From: Alphaproteobacteria bacterium
GTDB lineage: Bacteria; Pseudomonadota; Alphaproteobacteria; Rhizobiales; Hyphomicrobiaceae
DNA length: 47,245 nucleotides
Direction: 5' to 3'
Assembly (NCBI GenBank): GCA_018830445.1
Contig: JAHJSN010000130.1
Location: forward strand, 1 to 47,245
Under the pieces are notes generated by a model. That model did not search any database and was not told the origin of the DNA. It saw nothing but the letters and a program-made list of their open reading frames with translations. Positions 42,341 to 47,245 of the stretch are shown here, piece by piece; position 1 is the first letter of the stretch, and every line of letters starts with the position of its first letter. The translations under genes were made by a program, and so were the position numbers.

Positions 42341-43342
42341 TCACAGTGCCATTGCCAACAAGACGTCTGCGAGCAAGCCGGCGCCGAACAGCCAGCCGAC
42401 CCAGCGATTTGACTTGAAGCGGACAAGGCAATTGTCGGGATCATTACTGTCGAGTGTCGATACCTGCCAAATGAAGTGTGCGGCAATCATCGCCAGCGCA
42501 ACGAACGTCGCCAGCGGGGCGCCGACCAGCCAGACCGCAGTACCCCACAATACCAGCGCCAGCCCATACAGCCCTGCAAGCCAGCGATTCGTTTGCTCGC
42601 CGAAGCGTATCGCGGTGGACTTGAGACCGAGGGAAAGATCGTCTTCCTTGTCCTGGTGGGCGTAGATCGTGTCGTAGGCAATGGTCCAGGCGACGCAACC
42701 GGCATATAGCAGCACCGGGGCAGCGGAGAGTTCACCGTGGACCGCCGCCCAGCCAACAAGCGCGCCCCAGTTGAATGTCAGGCCGAGGACCAGCTGCGGC
42801 CAGTAGGTGAAACGCTTCATGAAGGGATAGACGGCAACGAGCGCCAAGGAAGCGATGCCAAGGCCGATCGCGAAGGCGTTGAACTGCAACAGGACAGCAA
42901 GTCCGACGAGCGACAAGGCAACAACAAGCGCGAGCGCGGCTTTCGGGCTGACCTGGCCTGAGGGTATCGGCCGGGAGCGCGTACGGGCGACCTTGGCGTC
43001 GAAATCGCGGTCGACGTAATCGTTATAGGCGCACCCGGCGCCACGCATAACCAACGCACCGACCGCAAAAAGAACGCCGTACCAGACAGCGGTACCAGGA
43101 GCGACAGGAGGCCCGGCCGTCATGGCCGTGTCGATGAGGGCCAAAAGCAACGACCACCAGCATGGAAAGACCAGCAGCCACACGCCTATGGGCCGGTCGG
43201 CACGGGCGAGGCGCAGATACGGCCGCACCGGACGCGGGGCGTAGGTGTCGACCCAATTGCCGCACGCGGCATCGGCGACCGCACCATCATCAGCAGCGGG
43301 ACCTACAGGCGATATTCTGCCGTCTGGCGGCGACGTATCCAT
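42341..43342 (-). CDS. ubiA: 4-hydroxybenzoate polyprenyltransferase
   Basis: About 333 residues from ATG 43342. UbiA attaches the polyprenyl tail to 4-hydroxybenzoate in ubiquinone synthesis and lies in the inner membrane. It shows the first Asp-rich motif NDYVDRDFD and the second in DTIYAHQDKEDD, and eight to nine hydrophobic helices starting with RADRPIGVWLLVFPCWWSLLLA. The N-terminal about 60 residues are longer and more acidic than in most UbiA. An in-frame start at 43402 would run into rsmE, so 43342 is preferred. It is divergent from rsmE with a 52-bp gap. Confidence 0.95.
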   Translation of the reverse strand: MDTSPPDGRISPVGPAADDGAVADAACGNWVDTYAPRPVRPYLRLARADRPIGVWLLVFPCWWSLLLALIDTAMTAGPPVAPGTAVWYGVLFAVGALVMRGAGCAYNDYVDRDFDAKVARTRSRPIPSGQVSPKAALALVVALSLVGLAVLLQFNAFAIGLGIASLALVAVYPFMKRFTYWPQLVLGLTFNWGALVGWAAVHGELSAAPVLLYAGCVAWTIAYDTIYAHQDKEDDLSLGLKSTAIRFGEQTNRWLAGLYGLALVLWGTAVWLVGAPLATFVALAMIAAHFIWQVSTLDSNDPDNCLVRFKSNRWVGWLFGAGLLADVLLAMAL

Positions 43343-43394
43343 CACCTCACTCAAGCCTCTTGCAATTGATCCCGGCTTGGATAACACGGGTAGC

Positions 43395-44144
43395 ATGCCC
43401 ATTCACGACTTCAACGCCGAGCGGCTCCATATCGATTCCCCACTTGCAGAGGGTGTGGACGTTGCGTGCAGCGATGACAAGGCTCACTACCTGTTGAACG
43501 TCCTCCGGCTCAAGGCGGGAGACCGGATATTGATCTTCAATGGCCGCGATGGCGAGTGGCGGGCGCGGCTCGCGGATGTCGCAAAACGCCGCTGCACGCT
43601 GATCCTCGAAGAACTGGTGCGGCCGCAGGACGATGGGGCCGACCTCGTCTACCTGTTTGCGCCGCTGAAGCGGGCGAGGCTCGACTACATGGTGCAGAAA
43701 GCCGTCGAGATGGGCGCGTCCTCGCTGCAACCGGTGTTCACACGGCGCACGGTTGCCGACCGCGTAAATATGGAGCGGATGAGAGCCAACGTCATCGAAG
43801 CCGCCGAGCAATGCGGGATACTTTCCATCCCGGAGGTTCGCGAACCTGTCGGGCTTGCAACCTTGCTCGAAAACTGGGATCCCGACCGGCGCATCATCTT
43901 TTGCGACGAAGCCGCCGAACAGGCCGACCCTGTGGCAATTCTCGGCGGGCTCGAACCGGGACCGGTCGCGGTGCTGATCGGCCCTGAAGGCGGGTTCGAT
44001 CCACAGGAGCGGCAGGAGCTCACGGACAAGGCATTCACTACCGCGATCCCGCTTGGGCCGCGGATCATGCGCGCGGATACCGCCGCCGTCGCCGCGCTGG
44101 CCCTCGTCAATGCGGTCCTCGGTGACTGGAAGCCGAAGGACTGA
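43395..44144 (+). CDS. rsmE: 16S rRNA (uracil-1498-N3)-methyltransferase
   Basis: 249 residues from ATG 43395. RsmE methylates U1498 of 16S rRNA. The N-terminal PUA-like part (HYLLNVLRLKAGDRILIFNGRDGEW) and the SPOUT methyltransferase part are complete. LKRARLDYMVQKAVEMGASSL, the SAM-binding knot LIGPEGGFDPQE and LGPRIMRADTAAVAAL are the family hallmarks. The frame is open upstream to 43245 but has no conserved content and would overlap ubiA. It is divergent from ubiA and convergent with the helicase gene, with a terminator between. Confidence 0.95.
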   Translation: MPIHDFNAERLHIDSPLAEGVDVACSDDKAHYLLNVLRLKAGDRILIFNGRDGEWRARLADVAKRRCTLILEELVRPQDDGADLVYLFAPLKRARLDYMVQKAVEMGASSLQPVFTRRTVADRVNMERMRANVIEAAEQCGILSIPEVREPVGLATLLENWDPDRRIIFCDEAAEQADPVAILGGLEPGPVAVLIGPEGGFDPQERQELTDKAFTTAIPLGPRIMRADTAAVAALALVNAVLGDWKPKD

Positions 44145-44196
44145 TCGCTGCCGTCCCGCCGGCTGCGCGCCACATGCATGGATCGTCAGATTGAGA

Positions 44197-44224
44197 AACG
44201 GCCGGGAACGAAGTCCCGGCCGCC
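44197..44224. terminator. Bidirectional hairpin terminator between rsmE and the helicase gene
   Basis: The perfect stem CGGCCGGGA / TCCCGGCCG (44199-44207 and 44214-44222) has a 6-nt loop. It sits about 55 bp after rsmE and 25 bp after the helicase stop, centred between convergent genes. There is no clear T-run on either side. Confidence 0.6.
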
Positions 44225-44249
44225 AACAATCTCCGAATGTCCAATCCGC

Positions 44250-45980
44250 TCAGTTGTCTGCGGTCTGGGGTTCGCTCTTCGATTCGGGCTTGCGCTTCAC
44301 CGGGCGGCGCAGAAAGTCCGGGATCTGGTCCTGGGCACCGAAGGCGGACTTGCCGCCGGCTTGGCCGCGTTCCTGATTTCGATCGCCGCGCCCGCGCCGA
44401 TTGGCACGGTCATCGCCGCGTGATGCGGAGGCGGGCTGCACTTCAGTCGTTTCGCGCCCGCGTGCGGGCCGGTCCTGCTGATCGTCGCGACGGCTTTCGC
44501 GCGGCTGCCGTTCGCCACGAGCGTCGCGCTGACGCCCGCCACCGCGTTCGCGCCGGTTGCGCGGTGCGGAGCGCGGTTCAGCTGCGGCGAATGCTTCATC
44601 GAGTGGCACGTGGGGTTGCTCGGCGCCCGGTTCTGCCACCGACACGGTAAGCATTGGTTCCGATTTCGGCTGGTCGGCGCGCTCGGTTTCGTTCCGCGGT
44701 TTTTCGCCCTCGGGTTGAGCGCGTGTGCGCGAGCGACCGCCACGCGAGGCGGGGCGGCGATCATCGCCGCGCCCGGCCGAGGCACCGCCACCGCGCGAGG
44801 AGCGGCGGCGCTTTTTCGATTTGGAATCCTCGATGTCCTGGTCAGACGGGGGATCGCCGATCCAGACGGTGCCGTCGCCGGTCATGTCCTCGATCTGCTT
44901 CAAGAGCTTCAGATCCTCGAAGGTGACGAGAGAGGTCGCCGATCCCTGGCGACCGGCCCGGCCGGTGCGCCCGATGCGGTGCACGTAGTCATCCGACTGC
45001 CAGGGGAGGTCGAAATTGAAGATATGGCTGACGTCGGGGATATCGAGGCCGCGAGCAGCCACGTCGCTGGCCGCCAGGAAGGTGATCTCGCCCGAACGGA
45101 ACTTATCGAGCGTATCCGTGCGCGCCTTCTGGTCCATGTCGCCATGCAGAGCGCCGGCGTTGAAGCCATGCTTGGTCAGGGATTTCAAAAGGATCGCCAC
45201 GTCGCGCTTGCGGTTGCAGAATACAATCGCATTGCGCACGTCCTCAGCGCGCATCAATTCGCGCAAGGCTTCGCGCTTGGCCCAATCCTCGCCATCCTCG
45301 CAATAGCGGAAGCGCTGGGTGATCGTGCGCGCCGTGGTTGCCGGCTTGGCAACCTCGATGCGGACAGGATCGCGCAGGAACTGGGCAACGAGCCGCGTGA
45401 TTTCCGGCGGCATCGTCGCGGAGAAGAAAAGCGTCTGGCGCTTCGGCGGCAACAGCTTGCAGATCTTCTCGATGTCCGGGATGAAGCCCATGTCGAGCAT
45501 GCGGTCGGCTTCGTCGATGACAAGGATCTCGACCCCCATCAGCATGACGCGGCCGCGCTGAAAGTGGTCGATCAGACGGCCGGGCGTGGCGATCAGCACG
45601 TCGACGCCGCGGTCGAGCTTCTTGGTCTGCTCGTCCATCGAGACGCCGCCGATCAGCAGCGCCACCGTGAGCTTATGGTTGACGCCGTATTTCTCGAAGC
45701 TTTGCGCCACCTGGGCGGCCAACTCGCGCGTCGGGGCGAGGATCAGGCTGCGCGGCATGCGCGCCCTGGCCCGGCCCGTTTCCAGACGCGAAATCATAGG
45801 CAGCGTGAAGGAGGCGGTCTTGCCGGTGCCCGTCTGGGCGATGCCGAGGACGTCGCGGCCGGACACGGCAACGGGGATGGCCTCGGCTTGAATTGGGGTT
45901 GGATCGGTGTATCCGGCTGCTTCCACGGCAGCCACGACTTTCGGGCTGAGGTCGAGCTCAGCAAATGTCTTGGTGGTCAA
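44250..45980 (-). CDS. rhlE: DEAD-box ATP-dependent RNA helicase (RhlE type)
   Basis: 576 residues. It unwinds structured RNA, typically in ribosome assembly or mRNA turnover. Helicase motifs are all present: Q-motif region YTDPTPIQAEAIP, Walker A AQTGTGKTA, PTRELAAQV, VIDEADRMLDMGF (DEAD), SATMP, VLIATPGRLIDH and HRIGRTGRAG. The C-terminal about 200 residues are low complexity, rich in Arg, Glu, Asp, Gly and Gln, as in RhlE-type helicases. The start is TTG 45980: no ATG is available upstream of the conserved core and GGGAG lies about 10 bp before it. Upstream, 351 bases (45981-46331) hold its promoter region, AT-rich in part, and nothing else recognised. Confidence 0.92.
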   Translation of the reverse strand: MTTKTFAELDLSPKVVAAVEAAGYTDPTPIQAEAIPVAVSGRDVLGIAQTGTGKTASFTLPMISRLETGRARARMPRSLILAPTRELAAQVAQSFEKYGVNHKLTVALLIGGVSMDEQTKKLDRGVDVLIATPGRLIDHFQRGRVMLMGVEILVIDEADRMLDMGFIPDIEKICKLLPPKRQTLFFSATMPPEITRLVAQFLRDPVRIEVAKPATTARTITQRFRYCEDGEDWAKREALRELMRAEDVRNAIVFCNRKRDVAILLKSLTKHGFNAGALHGDMDQKARTDTLDKFRSGEITFLAASDVAARGLDIPDVSHIFNFDLPWQSDDYVHRIGRTGRAGRQGSATSLVTFEDLKLLKQIEDMTGDGTVWIGDPPSDQDIEDSKSKKRRRSSRGGGASAGRGDDRRPASRGGRSRTRAQPEGEKPRNETERADQPKSEPMLTVSVAEPGAEQPHVPLDEAFAAAEPRSAPRNRRERGGGRQRDARGERQPRESRRDDQQDRPARGRETTEVQPASASRGDDRANRRGRGDRNQERGQAGGKSAFGAQDQIPDFLRRPVKRKPESKSEPQTADN

Positions 45981-46331
45981 TATCTGTCAACTCCCGTCAC
46001 AGGATAATGCCCGCGCGGGATCTCAGTTGCGCGGAACGGTCGGTCAGGTCCGCGCATGTCTCATGCGCGGTGTCGCTCGGGTTTGCAGGGAACTTCTCGA
46101 AAGCCATCGACGCGGAGCGTCGTCCTGGCGAGAAAACAAAAGCATATGCCTGCCACCGCAATCGAGCGTGTCCGGCATTACACATAACTGGTATTACCGC
46201 AAGTATTTCCGCGACCTGTGGACGTTTTGTCATCGTCCGATGTAGCAAAACTGCCGATTTTTCGCAGTTGTGCACCGGAATTGTCAGCAATTGTGTCAAA
46301 AAAACCCTAAAAGACCTGCCACGCGCGCGAA

Positions 46332-47009
46332 CTACTCTTCGTTGATCCATCGCGCGAAAAGCCCTCCGGCCACCGCCCCCAGGATCGGCGCGACCCAGAA
46401 TACCCAAAGTTGCAGCAGCGCCTGGAGATCCGAGAACAAAGCGAATGCCGTTGCCCGCGCCGGGTTGAGAGCCGCATGCGATATCGGCCAAAGCACGAGA
46501 TGCAGGGCGGTGATCAGAAAGCCGATCCCGATCGGTGCGAAACCGGCGGGAACGCCCGACGTCGTTGCGCCCACGAAGAGCATCAACAACATCGCGGCTG
46601 CCAGGGCTTCAGCGGCCATAACGGCAGCAAACGGGAAGGTACCGCCAGCATCGAACCGATTTGCTGCCGCAGACAGCTGCGAGGCCGCCCCGTCGGGGGC
46701 CGTCAAGAGAATAAGCCAGAACCCGGCGGCGGCAATACTGGCGCCGATCGTTTGCGCGATCACGTAGGGTACCGCGAGACGGGTTTCAAAGCGGCCTGCG
46801 GCGACGAGGCCCAGCGTTATGGCTGGATTGAAATGGCAGCCCGAGACGCCGCCCAGCGCGAAGCACATGGCGGTAAACGTCAAGCCCGCGGCCAATGCCG
46901 CCGGCAGTCCGCCACTCACCGGCGCAGGTCCCAGAAGCAGGGTCCCACAAAGAACTGCAACGTAGGCGAATGTGCCAATAGATTCCGCAGTCAAAGCCTT
47001 GAATGACAT
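46332..47009 (-). CDS. Aquaporin/glycerol channel (MIP family)
   Basis: 226 residues from ATG 47009 (GGGGGAG upstream). Six hydrophobic helices with both half-helix motifs, FNPAITLG and LNPARATAFAL, are those of MIP channels. TAESIGTFAYVAVLCGTLLLG is the typical first helix. It probably passes water or small neutral solutes across the inner membrane. Whether it is an AqpZ-type water channel or a glycerol facilitator cannot be settled by eye. An in-frame extension runs up through an inverted repeat and repeat A and is not real coding. The gene is the last before repeat A. Confidence 0.9.
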   Translation of the reverse strand: MSFKALTAESIGTFAYVAVLCGTLLLGPAPVSGGLPAALAAGLTFTAMCFALGGVSGCHFNPAITLGLVAAGRFETRLAVPYVIAQTIGASIAAAGFWLILLTAPDGAASQLSAAANRFDAGGTFPFAAVMAAEALAAAMLLMLFVGATTSGVPAGFAPIGIGFLITALHLVLWPISHAALNPARATAFALFSDLQALLQLWVFWVAPILGAVAGGLFARWINEE

Positions 47010-47047
47010 TCGCTCCCCCGATGCGCGTCGCCGCTCGTGTTGCACAC

Positions 47048-47092
47048 CTGACGCTTGCCGCCAGTTCCGGCGATCTGTCAGGCAAGCGTCAG
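47048..47092. promoter_or_regulatory. 12-bp inverted repeat upstream of the aquaporin gene
   Basis: CTGACGCTTGCC (47048-47059) and its exact complement GGCAAGCGTCAG (47081-47092) are spaced by 21 nt. It starts 38 bp upstream of the aquaporin ATG. It could be an operator for a dimeric regulator or a hairpin in the leader. It is separate from repeat A, which begins at 47108. Confidence 0.45.
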
Positions 47093-47107
47093 ATGCAGAA
47101 AGCAACA

Positions 47108-47245
47108 CTAGTGTTCCGACTCTGACATATGGTTCCCTGCCGGGAACCTGAATGTCAGCCCGGAACACTAGGCAACCTTTTGATTGTGTTCTGGATTCAC
47201 AAACATTTGACGACCTCCACCCGGGAATCAAATGTTTGAGCCAGA
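47108..47245. repeat. Dispersed palindromic repeat A, copy 3 (truncated by window edge)
   Basis: Matches copy 2 from CTAGTGTTCC onward with very few differences (one in the first 20 bases, one near the end: GAGCCAGA for GATCCAGA). It runs off the window about seven bases before the expected final CTAG. Directly before it lies AACACTAGTGTT, as if another element end had been joined here. Confidence 0.9.

Noticed and set aside
43339-43402. Longer ubiA start at 43402
   Set aside because: It would overlap the start of rsmE on the other strand; ATG 43342 suffices.

Overview
This window looks like chromosomal DNA from an alphaproteobacterium, most probably of the order Hyphomicrobiales (Rhizobiales). 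The evidence is a GC-rich, densely coding sequence; the clpS-clpA pair next to a phasin gene and a SPOR-domain D,D-carboxypeptidase; small conserved alphaproteobacterial proteins (DUF2093, DUF4170) in a lipid A gene neighbourhood; and ubiA divergent from rsmE. The genus cannot be named from sequence alone. Both ends lie inside copies of the same dispersed palindromic repeat (repeat A), so the window may be an entire draft contig broken at a multicopy element.

Layout. 1-310: repeat A abutting repeat B. 317-3066 (minus): a possible operon of a membrane protein, a stand-alone AICAR-transformylase-like protein that lacks the expected catalytic Lys-His, and the amino-acid exporter pair azlC-azlD. 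3253-5043: a UPF0114 membrane protein and a twin-arginine metallo-beta-lactamase-fold hydrolase. 5132-5305: the last 43-57 codons of a lost autotransporter. 5533-7201: a divergent periplasmic pair, rhodanese and an unusual MBL-fold protein. 7247-9051 (minus): a low-GC three-gene islet made of a membrane-anchored ParA ATPase, a 49-aa protein coupled to it by an ATGA overlap, and a 163-aa protein of unknown function. This islet is the best candidate for an undescribed system.

9183-14524: clpS-clpA, a phasin with its own terminator and a possible PhaR-type operator, and dacA. 14525-15240: a repeat-rich non-coding stretch. 15241-16886: a J-domain membrane protein and a VWA protein. 17004-23672: putA, panC (with a lysine/alanine/proline-rich tail like histone H1) and parE.

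23798-31981: a secretion and lipase block. Two large RTX-type secreted proteins (TolB-like propeller/PPC/RTX and CAP/RTX) alternate with two patatin phospholipases, one of them fused to a cyclic-nucleotide-binding domain. Repeats A and B are inserted here. 32055-35542: purD, xseA and a DUF2093 gene.

35568-41953: lipid A/LPS assembly. It holds lpxK, an acyltransferase (DUF374)-waaA fusion, msbA and a DUF4170 gene on the minus strand, with a tyrosine-phosphatase-like gene placed among them in the opposite orientation. 42341-47009: ubiA, rsmE, a DEAD-box helicase of RhlE type (TTG start) and an aquaporin. No tRNA, rRNA, CRISPR array, integrase or transposase gene was recognised.
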